From the IMG/VR virus record IMGVR_UViG_3300022932_000021, positions 1-37,042 of that record: 37,042 nt of DNA. One strand, written 5' to 3'. The notes beneath the pieces are model-generated. The model was not told the DNA's origin, ran no database searches, and saw only the letters and a list, made by a program, of their open reading frames with translations. How positions within the stretch are numbered: position 1 is the stretch's first letter; every line of letters starts with the position of its first letter. Source of the stretch: a virus. The position numbers and the translations under genes are program-made. This document shows, in pieces, positions 1-8,542 of this stretch.

Positions 1-1379
1 GGGGACGTAGAGATCTTGAACCCGGCCGTGCCGCGGGAAAACTCGTTACCCGCGCCGGTGAAGATGCCCCCAAGCAGTTCCGGGCCTGTGGTGGTGTCGA
101 AGAAGTTGTTGTTGATCGACATGTGCCCATCAAGCGTGCCGATGGGGACGTTGCCCAGGAACTCGTTGTTCTCCAGCGAGCCGGTGACGTTGCGCAGCCG
201 CAGCCAGCCATCGGTCGGCACGCTAGCGACCGATGGACTGAACAGGCAACCTTCGATCGAGAACGCGTCGACGTTGCTTACGTCTATGGCATGCGTGCAG
301 TTGACCGTGATCGGATTGAAAGCAGTGTCTTTCAGAGTTAGCTTCTTCAGGTTGCGCAAACCGTCGTGACGGATCATGCGCCCAGTGAAGTCATAGAACA
401 CCGCCCCGGAGATTGTCATTCCCGAACCGCCGAACTCGTTTTCGGGTGGCAGCGGCGGTTCGCGTGCGTCATCAAACCAGATGCCGTCCACCGCGCCGTC
501 CAGCGTTGTGTTCTCGGTTATCTCGATGAACTCGCTGTATGTGGACCTGACGCAACACCGCGCCGTCTGCAGGCGGGTGCCGCCGCTGATGCCGTGCGTC
601 CCCAGATGGCAACGGTTCAGCACCATGCCCGGCGAACCGAAGTTATCCAGCACGTCACCAACGAACGCGCTGGAGGCGTAGCAGACGTCGATGTCTTCCA
701 GCACCAGCCCGCGTGCGCCGTTGCCCTGAACCTGGATGCCGAAGCCCGTCGAAGCGCCGGTAATCAGCAGCACGGAACGACCGATGACGGCGTTGTTCGT
801 CTTGCGGGAACCGCGGCCTTTGATGACCAAACCCAGATCCTGCGTGATCTTCAGCACGTCCGGCGAAATGGCGAACACGCCAGCGCCGATCAGCAGTTCA
901 CCAGATGAATAGACCGTGATCGGACCGCTGTTCAGGCCATCGGTGGACAGCACCGTCGCCGGGCCGCGCAGGGCATCGATTGCAGCTCGGATGGCAGCGG
1001 TGTTCGTCGCCGCGCTGGCACTGGCGGACAGGCCATATTGCTCGGCCCATACCCAACGGCGCAGTTCTTCCTGCACCGAGCTCGGGACGCCCCCGGTCTG
1101 TTCGAACGAACTCCCGACTTCCACCCAGCGCCCCGCAGCCAGCGGCAGCGTGTCGGTGGGGCGAATGATCGTGGTGCCATTGTCGTCTGCCGTGGAGCCG
1201 TCGTTCCACGTGAAAAGACCACCGCCGCCATCGCCGCTGGTCGTGTCGCCATCGACCGCAATGTCCTGCCCGTTGACGAAACCGGCAGACGGCAGGGCGC
1301 GCAACGCCGCAATCGTCGCGGTCGACGACAACACCGGCAACGGGATCGGGGGCAGATTAATGACGACAGATGAAGGCAT
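1..1379 (-). CDS. Tailspike / tail fibre, parallel beta-helix type (partial, runs off window)
   Basis: Open from an ATG through 459 codons to the window edge without a stop, so the C-terminus is missing. Residues 1-135 form a head-binding-like region with glycine- and threonine-rich strands. From about residue 140 the chain shows short alternating strands with Asn/Gly turns (for example GLVLEDIDVCY, SLENNEFLGN) typical of right-handed parallel beta-helix spikes. It is the last late gene readable here, downstream of the 910-residue virion protein, where podoviruses keep receptor-binding proteins. AGGGA lies about 8 bases before the ATG. Receptor specificity or enzymatic activity cannot be read. 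A beta-helix tail protein is well supported; spike versus fibre is inference. Confidence 0.75.
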   Translation of the reverse strand, partial: MPSSVVINLPPIPLPVLSSTATIAALRALPSAGFVNGQDIAVDGDTTSGDGGGGLFTWNDGSTADDNGTTIIRPTDTLPLAAGRWVEVGSSFEQTGGVPSSVQEELRRWVWAEQYGLSASASAATNTAAIRAAIDALRGPATVLSTDGLNSGPITVYSSGELLIGAGVFAISPDVLKITQDLGLVIKGRGSRKTNNAVIGRSVLLITGASTGFGIQVQGNGARGLVLEDIDVCYASSAFVGDVLDNFGSPGMVLNRCHLGTHGISGGTRLQTARCCVRSTYSEFIEITENTTLDGAVDGIWFDDAREPPLPPENEFGGSGMTISGAVFYDFTGRMIRHDGLRNLKKLTLKDTAFNPITVNCTHAIDVSNVDAFSIEGCLFSPSVASVPTDGWLRLRNVTGSLENNEFLGNVPIGTLDGHMSINNNFFDTTTGPELLGGIFTGAGNEFSRGTAGFKISTS

Positions 1380-1451
1380 TTCGGGTATCCCTATACCATG
1401 CTCTTACCGAAAGTTCGCTGGGTTTGCTACGCCCTCTTTGTGTGGTGGTTC

Positions 1452-4184
1452 TTACCGTCCATTGTTTTCATCCTGACCCTGGGCAGCAGCGCGCGTTGGT
1501 GATTGCGCGATGGCCTGCTGGAGGAAGTCGCGGATCGGAATGATGTCGGCAGAGATGGACGGATCGCGGGTGGCGAGTGAACCTAGACGATTAACCCAAG
1601 CCTGCGCGCGGGAAGGGTCGTTCGGCGCACGAGCCAGCCAACGGGTAAACCGCGGTGACGCCAGGACACGGCCAGCAACGCTTTCCGCAACCGCCGATAG
1701 CCCCATCGTCGCCAGCCCCATGCCATAGGACATAGCGCGCGCCCGCTCGGAGACGTTGATAGCGCCGCCGCTGTTGGAAGTGTTGGCAAAGCGCTGCGAC
1801 TGGCGGGAGCCGCCCGCAACCCGAACCAAATCCTCAATCGCCGCACGATTTTCACCGCGAAACAGCGCCCCTCTTGAACGCTCTGGAAGCCTGTCCCAGT
1901 TGGTCAGGAATGTGCCAAGCGAAAAACCATCACCGGCTGCATTCTGTTGGCCATTAGAAGCACGGCCCAGATCGGCTATGACCGATCCCCGGACCATGCC
2001 CGCTTCCTGCGGGGACACGCTATTCAAGAAACGCGAGAAGTTTGCGCTGTCGCCACGACTCATGGCGATAAGTTTGTTTGCAACACCTTCAGCCGACCGC
2101 TGATCGCTTGGCCCGAGAATCTGGTTCATCGTGCGATCGATCGTTTCCAAGCGGATACGATAACGATTGTCTTCCGCCCTGAAGGCAGCACGCGCTTCCG
2201 GATTCAGACCGTTGGCGATGTCGTCTCTCAAATCGGTCAGAACCTGATTGGCACGCCGCTGGTAATCCGTCCCGCGCAAACCTTCCGTGCGCGCCTCAGC
2301 GGCCAAAGCGGTGCGAAGGCGACGGATGGAATCAATGTTAAGCGGACGCAGCCCGCTTTCGTCGGCGATGACATTACGAAAGCGTTCCAGACCAGCAATC
2401 AAAGGCCCTTCGACTTCCGCTGTAGGCGATAGCTCGCGAAGCTGCTGGTTGAGGTTTCGGAAAGCTCGGGGCGCGCGCAGAATCTCGTCTTGGGAGAGTT
2501 CACGCGCACGCCCGTAACCGGCGCGGGCGACTTCCCCACTGGTGTCGATATAACCCTGTGCAGCCTGCCGGGTGCGTTCACCAAGCTGCTCTTGGCGCAA
2601 CGGGTTGCCCTCGGACTGCGCAATCTGCTGAACGCGGTTACCGACTTGATCCGTAACCTCTTGGGCACGGTTGATGATCGGAGCACCACCGAAGGGCGTC
2701 TGGGCAAAGCCAGAAGTCACCCGCCTTGTGGTTGGTCCGCCGACATCCGCAGCCAGCGGAACAATCCCCTGCCGTTCAGCAGCCTGCATGACCTCTTGCC
2801 CGGCAGTAGGAGGCCCAGGTGGGCGTTGGCGAAGAAGCCGCCCCGCCGCACCCCCCACCGCAGCGCCTAGGACACCCTGTCCAGCAGCACCCAGGAGGCG
2901 ATCACCGACAGAACCGTCAGTCGAGCCAAAACCGTAGGCCGCGCCATAACCGCCGCCAAGCGTTGCCAGTTGCCGCGCGGTGGTTGCTCCACCTGTGGGC
3001 AAGGCAAAGCCTCCGGCGATCTGGCCTGCGATACGGGGAATGGGATTATTTTGTTCGTCGAACGCATCGATGGCCCTTTCACGGCGCAGGTTGTCATCCA
3101 TCGTGCCGCCGCTGAACACCGTCTTCCCGGCCGCACTGATCTCGTCCGCAAAGCCCAGCGACACGGTATCCGCCACGCCGCGCAGGGCGGGGTCCACGAT
3201 TGCCTCACGACGCGCCGCCTGCTCTTCCGGCGTCAGCTGCCCCGCATCCGATTTGGCATAGTCGATGCCGCCGATCGGCTGGCCCTTGGCGGCTGCATCG
3301 GCGATTGCCGCGGCGCTCTCAGGCGTCAGGCCCCCGAAGCCCTTGCCCGCAAACCAGCCGGACAGCGCATCGGCGGTCGGCTTCGTCGCCACGAACGCGC
3401 GCAGTTCCTTATCCTGCTCCGGCGACAGGCGCGGCCCGGGAGCGTTGGGCGTGTCAAAGCCCATGACGGCTTCTTCGTCCGCTGCCATGCCCGGCGTTGC
3501 AGCCTGTGGGTTGCGCCGCTTCTGATATTCCTGGATGACAGGCATGAACGCATCGCCGTCATGCTGGCCGATGACACGAACAGGATCGATCCCGAACGCC
3601 TTGGCGTCTTCTTCGAAGCGCGACCGCTGGACCTTGTAGATTTGGTTCAGCTGCGCGACCTTGTTGCCCATTTCGCGGCGCAGGCGTTCGCGGATTTGCG
3701 GCGACAGCTGCCCGCCGCCCTCAATGCCGAACTGCTTCTTCAGGCCGGCAACGGACGATTCCACGAACGATGCACCGGACGCGGCCATGCCCATTTCGGA
3801 CTCGCGCACGACAGAGCCGGGATCCATGGCCTTGGCATAGGCGTAGATCAGTGCGTTATCGCCTGTCGCGTCGTCCTTCGTGCGCAAACCCGTCGCAAGC
3901 TGCGAAATGGCCGTGCGATATTCCTTGACAGCGGGCAAACCGTCATAGTCGTCCTTCAACTTCTGGACGTTGTTGAAGCTCTGCGTCTCGTTCTGGCGTT
4001 CCATCGCCTTCGTCTGACGGTCCGCGGAGTCGATCGCGCGCATCTCGGTCCGTCCCGCGCGCTCTTCCCGAGCGACCGCCAACGGATCGGGGGCCTTCGC
4101 ACGCCCCGGGATAAAGCCGGGCACCGCTGCTTGCGGCGCGGCCTGCGGCTGGCTCCAGTCCATCTCCCACGGATTCGTCGCCAT
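1452..4184 (-). CDS. Large internal virion / DNA ejection protein, 910 aa
   Basis: Very long, mostly helical protein with a proline/alanine-rich start, charged helices around residues 60-230 and a glycine/alanine-rich hydrophobic stretch near 385-450 (QIAGGFALPTGG, LGAAVGGAAGRLL). Long amphipathic helices follow to the end. A giant protein with one glycine-rich, membrane-compatible segment, placed after two smaller ejection-type genes and before the tailspike, fits the internal core protein that podoviruses eject into the cell envelope. The ATG overlaps the upstream stop as TAATG and has AGAGGGA about 9 bases upstream. No transglycosylase or protease motif was recognised. The exact family is not certain. 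Confidence 0.8.
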   Translation of the reverse strand: MATNPWEMDWSQPQAAPQAAVPGFIPGRAKAPDPLAVAREERAGRTEMRAIDSADRQTKAMERQNETQSFNNVQKLKDDYDGLPAVKEYRTAISQLATGLRTKDDATGDNALIYAYAKAMDPGSVVRESEMGMAASGASFVESSVAGLKKQFGIEGGGQLSPQIRERLRREMGNKVAQLNQIYKVQRSRFEEDAKAFGIDPVRVIGQHDGDAFMPVIQEYQKRRNPQAATPGMAADEEAVMGFDTPNAPGPRLSPEQDKELRAFVATKPTADALSGWFAGKGFGGLTPESAAAIADAAAKGQPIGGIDYAKSDAGQLTPEEQAARREAIVDPALRGVADTVSLGFADEISAAGKTVFSGGTMDDNLRRERAIDAFDEQNNPIPRIAGQIAGGFALPTGGATTARQLATLGGGYGAAYGFGSTDGSVGDRLLGAAGQGVLGAAVGGAAGRLLRQRPPGPPTAGQEVMQAAERQGIVPLAADVGGPTTRRVTSGFAQTPFGGAPIINRAQEVTDQVGNRVQQIAQSEGNPLRQEQLGERTRQAAQGYIDTSGEVARAGYGRARELSQDEILRAPRAFRNLNQQLRELSPTAEVEGPLIAGLERFRNVIADESGLRPLNIDSIRRLRTALAAEARTEGLRGTDYQRRANQVLTDLRDDIANGLNPEARAAFRAEDNRYRIRLETIDRTMNQILGPSDQRSAEGVANKLIAMSRGDSANFSRFLNSVSPQEAGMVRGSVIADLGRASNGQQNAAGDGFSLGTFLTNWDRLPERSRGALFRGENRAAIEDLVRVAGGSRQSQRFANTSNSGGAINVSERARAMSYGMGLATMGLSAVAESVAGRVLASPRFTRWLARAPNDPSRAQAWVNRLGSLATRDPSISADIIPIRDFLQQAIAQSPTRAAAQGQDENNGR

Positions 4185-4447
4185 TACATCGTCCCTCTGC
4201 GGCCATAGAGCGGCACGCGATTATATCCGGGCAAGGTCACATGGACGTGATCGCCTTCGTTCAGCAGACGCGCCCCCGGCCCGAAATACTGGCGCAACTC
4301 GTTCGCGGTTGTCCCGGCATAGTCAACCCCGTCGCCGCGAAGATGCGAACTGTTGGGCACGCCGCCGACAGCACGATTGCCCGCGACCGTGCGCCGCCCG
4401 CTGGTCATCGTGCCGGGAGCTTTGAGGGGGTCAGGGAACGAAGCATT
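4184..4447 (-). CDS. M15-type zinc peptidase domain, probably made as a +1 frameshift extension
   Basis: The reading frame encodes a compact M15 (VanY/D-Ala-D-Ala carboxypeptidase-like) domain: an SxHxxGxxVD motif ([12 protein letters not shown]) and a downstream HxH ([12 protein letters not shown]), the expected zinc ligands His, Asp and His plus a nearby Glu. Counting from the first ATG (at 4408), these are H22, D29, E51 and H56 of 74 residues, short for a stand-alone M15 enzyme. That ATG has no Shine-Dalgarno sequence. The frame is open back through 4447, exactly where the upstream gene stops at CCC-TAA; slipping by one base would attach 87 residues. The likely role is peptidoglycan cleavage during DNA entry. 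Alternatives are a weakly started free protein or a sequencing/mutational frameshift. Confidence 0.7.
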   Translation of the reverse strand, partial: NASFPDPLKAPGTMTSGRRTVAGNRAVGGVPNSSHLRGDGVDYAGTTANELRQYFGPGARLLNEGDHVHVTLPGYNRVPLYGRRGTM

Positions 4448-4454
4448 AGGGAAA
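4446..4454 (-). promoter_or_regulatory. Candidate +1 ribosomal frameshift site (TTT CCC TAA)
   Basis: In the frame of the 234-residue gene the final codons are TTT CCC TAA. A prolyl-tRNA on CCC can re-pair with CCT after a one-base forward slip while the stop codon waits in the A site; CCC-U with a slow or stop codon next is a known +1 shift context, for example in Listeria phage PSA. The new frame enters the M15 domain directly. An AAGGGGG tract lies about 10 bases 5' of the CCC, a spacing more usual for -1 than +1 stimulators, so its role is unclear. Confidence 0.5.
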
Positions 4455-5150
4455 CGTGGCACCCCCTTGCGGGGATGCACCTCCCTGCGCCGGAACCCAG
4501 CTTGCGCGGTCCTTCGGATTGCCGCCCTGATAGCGATAGCCACCGACCACAGTACCCGGAGCGGGGCCACCCGCCGCCGCAGCCTGTGGTTGCCCCCCCG
4601 CGACCTGCGCCAGCGCATTCGGATCACGCACGTTGACCACGCCGCCCTCGCCGACCGCGATATACTTCGGCTGCTGGATCTCCACGATCTTTTCGCCGAC
4701 CCCGAACTGCGCAGCCGCGGCGCGCAACGTGTCCTCGCTATATTGCCCCACATACTGAGCGGCTTCCGGAAAACCCTCGCTTGCCAGTTTCTGCGCGAAC
4801 TGGTCCCATGCAGCTGGGCGCTGTTCGGCCGGCAGCGCCGCGATCTGGACAAGGTAGTTCCCCGCCAGTGAGTTGCGCTGTTTCACCCGGTCCTGCTGCT
4901 GGTCCTGTTCGAACTTCTGCATTTGCAGCTGCTGCGTGCCCTGCTGAAGCTCGTACGCGCGGTCGCGCTGCTGGATGGCCATGCCGGTTTCGGGCGATAC
5001 CGCGGACAAACGTGCCAATGCTTCGGCGTTAGGGCTGACGGCATATTCCGACAGTGCCCGGCGCGTGTCATGCTCGCGACGGAGCGACATGCCCTGCTCT
5101 AGCAGCGCAAGCGAGTTGACGGGGCGGATCTGGCTGAAGTCGGCGGTCAT
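4446..5150 (-). CDS. Ejection / internal virion protein, 234 aa
   Basis: Starts [17 protein letters not shown]; the ATG overlaps the preceding stop as ATGA, which is preferred over an in-frame start 33 bases upstream. The middle (about residues 70-105) is a glutamine-rich helix ([18 protein letters not shown]), and the C-terminal 50 residues are Gly/Ala/Pro-rich, like a flexible linker. Helical, Q-rich proteins between two other ejection genes resemble podovirus internal virion proteins, but no specific domain is recognised. The gene ends TTT-CCC-TAA, and the next frame (+1) encodes an M15 peptidase domain, so this protein may exist in a short form and a long, peptidase-tailed form. Confidence 0.8.
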   Translation of the reverse strand: MTADFSQIRPVNSLALLEQGMSLRREHDTRRALSEYAVSPNAEALARLSAVSPETGMAIQQRDRAYELQQGTQQLQMQKFEQDQQQDRVKQRNSLAGNYLVQIAALPAEQRPAAWDQFAQKLASEGFPEAAQYVGQYSEDTLRAAAAQFGVGEKIVEIQQPKYIAVGEGGVVNVRDPNALAQVAGGQPQAAAAGGPAPGTVVGGYRYQGGNPKDRASWVPAQGGASPQGGATFP

Positions 5151-5857
5151 ATCCACGATCCATATTGCGTGGGACGTTCCCAAATCGGCTGCTGGCGCGG
5201 CGGTATCTGCGACTGCGGCTGATAGCTCGAACCAAGCGCATACCCGCCCGCCTGTACAAGCTGGCCAAGCGCGTTGCTGAAGTTGTTGCCGTTGGCGATC
5301 GCCGCATTGCCCTGCACCGTGGCGAGGTTCTGGGACGCCATGTTCTGCGTGTTGACGTTGTTCTGGCCAATGCCTGCCACCAGCGACCGCGCATTGGCCC
5401 CGCCCGCGCTGACGCCGCCAAGCTGGCCGATGTAGCGCCCGAACTCGTCCGAAGCGATGTTCTGCCCGAACGACGTCAGCGCCTTCAGCGTGGCACCGCT
5501 GTTGCCCATGCCGCGCGCATAGGCGTTTGAGTTGATCGCGCCCGTTCCCTGCCCGACGCGAAAGTCATAGCCCGTCGAGCCGCGATAGGCATCGAACCCC
5601 TGCTGCGCCGCCGCCGTGTCGCCGCCCAGATTGAGCAGCGCCGCAATGCGGCTGTCGGCGTCCAGCCCCCGATTGATGACGGGGGAGTTCAGGTTATACT
5701 GATAGTCCCGGTTGGCGTTGGACGCTGCGATCTGCTGCGCGCTGGCGTTCGCCTGCGCCTTGCTAGCCTTGCTCGTGGCCTTGGCACCGATAGCCGCGCC
5801 GCCGACTGCGCCCGCCGCCGCGATACCGCCCGCAATAAGTGCTGTTGCAATCGCCAC
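5147..5857 (-). CDS. DNA transfer / ejection protein, 236 aa
   Basis: Begins with a hydrophobic Ala/Gly helix (ATALIAGGIAAAGAVGGAAI) that could insert in a membrane, then Ala/Gln/Asn-rich helices. The central stretch ALLNLGG...GFDAYRGSTGYDFR...GAINSNAYARG resembles the phage DNA transfer protein family seen with P22-like tails (family recognition from memory). It probably sits inside the capsid and leaves with the DNA. Start is GTG, with AGGAG 8 bases upstream, just after the acetyltransferase stop. The end overlaps the next gene as ATGA. Confidence 0.82.
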   Translation of the reverse strand: MAIATALIAGGIAAAGAVGGAAIGAKATSKASKAQANASAQQIAASNANRDYQYNLNSPVINRGLDADSRIAALLNLGGDTAAAQQGFDAYRGSTGYDFRVGQGTGAINSNAYARGMGNSGATLKALTSFGQNIASDEFGRYIGQLGGVSAGGANARSLVAGIGQNNVNTQNMASQNLATVQGNAAIANGNNFSNALGQLVQAGGYALGSSYQPQSQIPPRQQPIWERPTQYGSWI

Positions 5858-5858
5858 G

Positions 5859-6293
5859 TCATAGGCTCCTGATATAGTTACGCTCTAGCGGACGATACCC
5901 GTTTCGTAAATAGAACGTCGACGTCTGATCGGGCTTGATGTTTTCCAGCGCCACCATCACGAAGCTCTCCGCCCCAAGCCGCCGAACCTCGTCTTCCAGC
6001 GTCTTGAACAAGCGAACGCCCACACCACCCCGCGCGTTTTCATCCACCCACCAAAACAGCTCCTGCCCGGTCATGTGGCCAAGGTTGTAATAGGCCGGCG
6101 TCACCACCGCGCCCGCAGCAGCCGTTACTTCGTCGTTGACGAGCAGCACGCCCAACGGCGCTTCCATCAACCCCGTGAACGTCTGTTCCATGCTGGCGGC
6201 ACACAGCGGCGCGGGAAGCCCCGCCACGGCCCCGAACGACGCCGCCATGCGCAACAGCCCCGGCATGTCTTCCAGATTGGCGTTGCGGATCAT
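5859..6293 (-). CDS. GNAT-family acetyltransferase, 144 aa
   Basis: A short GCN5-related N-acetyltransferase fold: N-terminal MIRNANLEDMPGLLRMAA, a beta-strand pair around GVLLVNDEVTAAAGAVV, the acetyl-CoA-binding motif A region (ENARGGVGVRLFKTLEDEV, about residues 85-103), then a late strand and FYLRNGYRPLERNYIR, typical of the C-terminal motif B segment. Its length matches the family. It lies inside the tail operon with a four-base overlap upstream. Similar GNAT genes occur among virion genes of other tailed phages; the substrate is unknown. It could acetylate a virion or host protein. Confidence 0.85.
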   Translation of the reverse strand: MIRNANLEDMPGLLRMAASFGAVAGLPAPLCAASMEQTFTGLMEAPLGVLLVNDEVTAAAGAVVTPAYYNLGHMTGQELFWWVDENARGGVGVRLFKTLEDEVRRLGAESFVMVALENIKPDQTSTFYLRNGYRPLERNYIRSL

Positions 6294-6832
6294 GGGATCG
6301 CGGTCCCAGGCGGCAACACGGGATTGCCCGGGCTTGTCCCCGCGTTAGGGATGGTCACGGCCCCCACCGAATGACGCACCCCCGACTGCGCCGCGACAGT
6401 CGGGTCCGATGTGTATTGATACGGCACCGCCCCGCCCGCGCGCGTGGGATCGTCGTAATAGACGCGCACCACGGTTCCGACCGGCAAGCCCGTGGTCAGC
6501 ACGGTCCCGGTCACGGCAACGCTCGTGCCGTCCCCGTAAATCCTGTCGTGGTTCGCGATGACGACGTTGCCCGCAGCATTGGCGGACACAAGCGGCGCAA
6601 CGAAGTTGGCCGGGTAGCTACTGTTCAGGCTCGATTCCGACGTCGCACCATCCGCCGCAGCCTGTGCCGTCTCAGCCGCCGCCAGCGCAATGTCAGCGGC
6701 TTCCAGCGCCGCGGCGATTGCCGATACGACGTCGACGTTGCTGTTCAGCTGCCGCAGGAACGGGATCGTCGGACGTCCCTGCTGGTCCACGATGGGCTGG
6801 TCCCCCCTGAACTTGGTGGCCCGCAGCGACAT
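6290..6832 (-). CDS. Tail-associated virion protein, 180 aa, unknown
   Basis: N-terminus MSLRATKFRGDQPIVDQQGRP followed by PFLRQLNS, then an Ala-rich helix (about residues 35-65) and a beta-rich C-terminal half ending in proline/glycine-rich sequence. The order (helical anchor, then strands) and the position between the gp10-like protein and the ejection genes suggest a small tail or neck component, perhaps the base of a fibre. GAGGGGTGG lies shortly before the ATG. No known catalytic motif is seen. The function assignment rests on neighbourhood only. Confidence 0.72.
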   Translation of the reverse strand: MSLRATKFRGDQPIVDQQGRPTIPFLRQLNSNVDVVSAIAAALEAADIALAAAETAQAAADGATSESSLNSSYPANFVAPLVSANAAGNVVIANHDRIYGDGTSVAVTGTVLTTGLPVGTVVRVYYDDPTRAGGAVPYQYTSDPTVAAQSGVRHSVGAVTIPNAGTSPGNPVLPPGTAIP

Positions 6833-6833
6833 T

Positions 6834-8162
6834 CTACTTCCACCCCTCGTTCATCAACGCGCCGGACAGTCGCACCTTTACGGGATCGTTGCAAACGACC
6901 TGGAACGAACGCATCGGCTGATCCGGAATGCCCAGCCGATACAGGTTCACGATGTCATAAGGCGCGCGCGCTTCCAGTTCCTCGTAATAGTCGGGGAACT
7001 CGTCGCGCCCATCCTTCCACCGCACCTTCAGCGTGAAGTCAGCCGACGAGCCCGTCGCGATCGTGAAACTGTCCTGCCGCCCCGGTCGCGACGGCACAGG
7101 CACGTTCGCGGTGGCCATGCACGTAAACGCCGTGTCGTCGTCGCGAGCGATGTCCGGATCCAGCTTCCACAGCGCACCGATGCCGCCCGCCATCGTGCCT
7201 GCGCTGTCGGTGTGGCCAACGCGCGCCATCCACATATCCGAGTCTTCGCCGAACTGCGACCATTTGCCCGTCGCGGCGTCGAAGGCGAACGTCCCATGCG
7301 ACGGGATATTCAGCACGTACAGCTTGTGCCCGTCCGTGTCGGCTTCCCACGCGTTGATGAACCCCGCGCGGCTGCGGATCCGCTCCTCGATGCCATGCTC
7401 GGACACGCGCTGCGGCACCGCGCCCCCGCGATAAACCACGGCATCGTCGCCGACCCACAGGACCGAGTTGTCGAAGCGCCGGACCGTATCGCGCGCAAGG
7501 CACCCGCGATCGTACATGCGCCCCGCTGCCCGCTGGAACGGGGCCGCAAGATCCCCCGTCGTCTGCCACGGCTCGATCGTGTCCGAACCGAACATCCACA
7601 CTTCATCGCCGACGCGGCGGACAGCGACGATGGCGTCCAGTTGGCTTTCGGCGGTCGCGAAGTTCAGCGGATCAAATGCCGTCTGCCCCGGCTCCAGCCA
7701 ATAGAACCGCCCGTCCGGACAGCCCGCAATCAGATAACCGTTCAGCGTGTCTATATCGGTGCAGATGCGCCCGTCCGGCATTGCCACGGTTGCATAGGCG
7801 GTGCCGTTCCAGGACATGATGACGCCGCCGCCAAGCACGAACACCCGATCTACCGCCGTGGCGAAGGCGGTCAGGTCGTCGCCCAGCACCACGCCCTTGC
7901 TGGAAAAGGCGTTGGTGAACACGTTGAACTGCGTGTCCACGACGACGAAATACGCGCCACCGAGGAAGCCCGGCTGGCGGTGAATGCCCCGCGCCGTGCC
8001 CGCGACGATGACGCGCGACAGGCCCGGGCGGCTGATCCGCATGAAGTTGTCCGGGGACGCGCCGGACTTGTCTTCTTCAAGCAGCAGGTTGCGAAGCTGG
8101 ACCTCCGGTTCGAACCCGTTAGCGCGCTTGTAGGATTCGAGGCCGAGGGGAATGGCGGGCAT
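6834..8162 (-). CDS. P22 gp10-like packaged DNA stabilization protein, 442 aa
   Basis: Start MPAIPLGLESYKRANGF fits the beginning of the phage stabilisation family (P22 gp10, PF11134). Repeated blade-like segments follow (YFVVVDTQFNVF, DRVFVLGGGVIMSWNG, DGRFYWLEPGQTAFDP, GDEVWMFGSDTIEPW, NSVLWVGDDAVVYRG), a beta-propeller-like pattern. In P22 this protein closes the connector below gp4 to hold packaged DNA and joins the needle. The ATG overlaps the upstream stop as TAATG, so a longer frame beginning 120 bases upstream is rejected. Gene order with gp4-like and portal genes supports the call strongly. Confidence 0.88.
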   Translation of the reverse strand: MPAIPLGLESYKRANGFEPEVQLRNLLLEEDKSGASPDNFMRISRPGLSRVIVAGTARGIHRQPGFLGGAYFVVVDTQFNVFTNAFSSKGVVLGDDLTAFATAVDRVFVLGGGVIMSWNGTAYATVAMPDGRICTDIDTLNGYLIAGCPDGRFYWLEPGQTAFDPLNFATAESQLDAIVAVRRVGDEVWMFGSDTIEPWQTTGDLAAPFQRAAGRMYDRGCLARDTVRRFDNSVLWVGDDAVVYRGGAVPQRVSEHGIEERIRSRAGFINAWEADTDGHKLYVLNIPSHGTFAFDAATGKWSQFGEDSDMWMARVGHTDSAGTMAGGIGALWKLDPDIARDDDTAFTCMATANVPVPSRPGRQDSFTIATGSSADFTLKVRWKDGRDEFPDYYEELEARAPYDIVNLYRLGIPDQPMRSFQVVCNDPVKVRLSGALMNEGWK

Positions 8163-8542
8163 TATGTGATCCGATAAATGGAAACCGGGATCGTATAGGT
8201 CACACCGATGCCGAGCAAGGGCGTGTAATAGCCGACTGTCACGTTGCCAGCAGACGCGGGATAGACGTTGACCATTTCGCAACCCGTCGTTGGCGCACCG
8301 TTCGGGATCGCCACCAGCCTGTCGCTAGTCGCGATCCCCGCCAATGGCCGGACCATGCGCTTCATGCCCACAGACAGCGACACCAGCAGGGTTTCGGTGA
8401 CGATCACATCCCCGACATAGACCAGACGCCCGGTTGTTGGGGCTGCAGCCCCGGTTGCGCCTGTAGCGCCGGTTGCCCCTGTGGCCCCCGCCTTCCCCCT
8501 TGGCCCGCGCCGCCCGGCGCTGGTGGACTTGGTAACGGGCAT
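8162..8542 (-). CDS. Collagen-like repeat virion protein, 126 aa
   Basis: After MPVTKSTSAGRR comes a run of about seven Gly-X-Y triplets (GPR GKA, then four GAT, GAA), a collagen-like triple-helix signature, then a beta-rich C-terminal domain of about 95 residues ending VSIYRIT. Collagen-like segments in phages usually form trimeric stalks or fibre shafts, so a small trimeric tail or capsid appendage is likely. The start overlaps the preceding stop as TGATG. The Shine-Dalgarno signal is weak, consistent with coupling. Confidence 0.78.
   Translation of the reverse strand: MPVTKSTSAGRRGPRGKAGATGATGATGATGAAAPTTGRLVYVGDVIVTETLLVSLSVGMKRMVRPLAGIATSDRLVAIPNGAPTTGCEMVNVYPASAGNVTVGYYTPLLGIGVTYTIPVSIYRIT

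Noticed and set aside
2970-4208. A 412-codon open frame on the plus strand
   Set aside because: Arg/His-rich shadow opposite the 910-residue virion gene; typical of GC-rich antisense frames, with no domain.
4446-4470. A -1 frameshift instead of +1 at the M15 junction
   Set aside because: The M15 frame is one base downstream of the upstream gene's frame, so only +1 (or -2) enters it; no classical X-XXY-YYZ heptamer in phase.
6690-8177. A 495-codon open frame on the plus strand
   Set aside because: Opposite the gp10-like gene and its neighbour; composition is that of antisense coding sequence.
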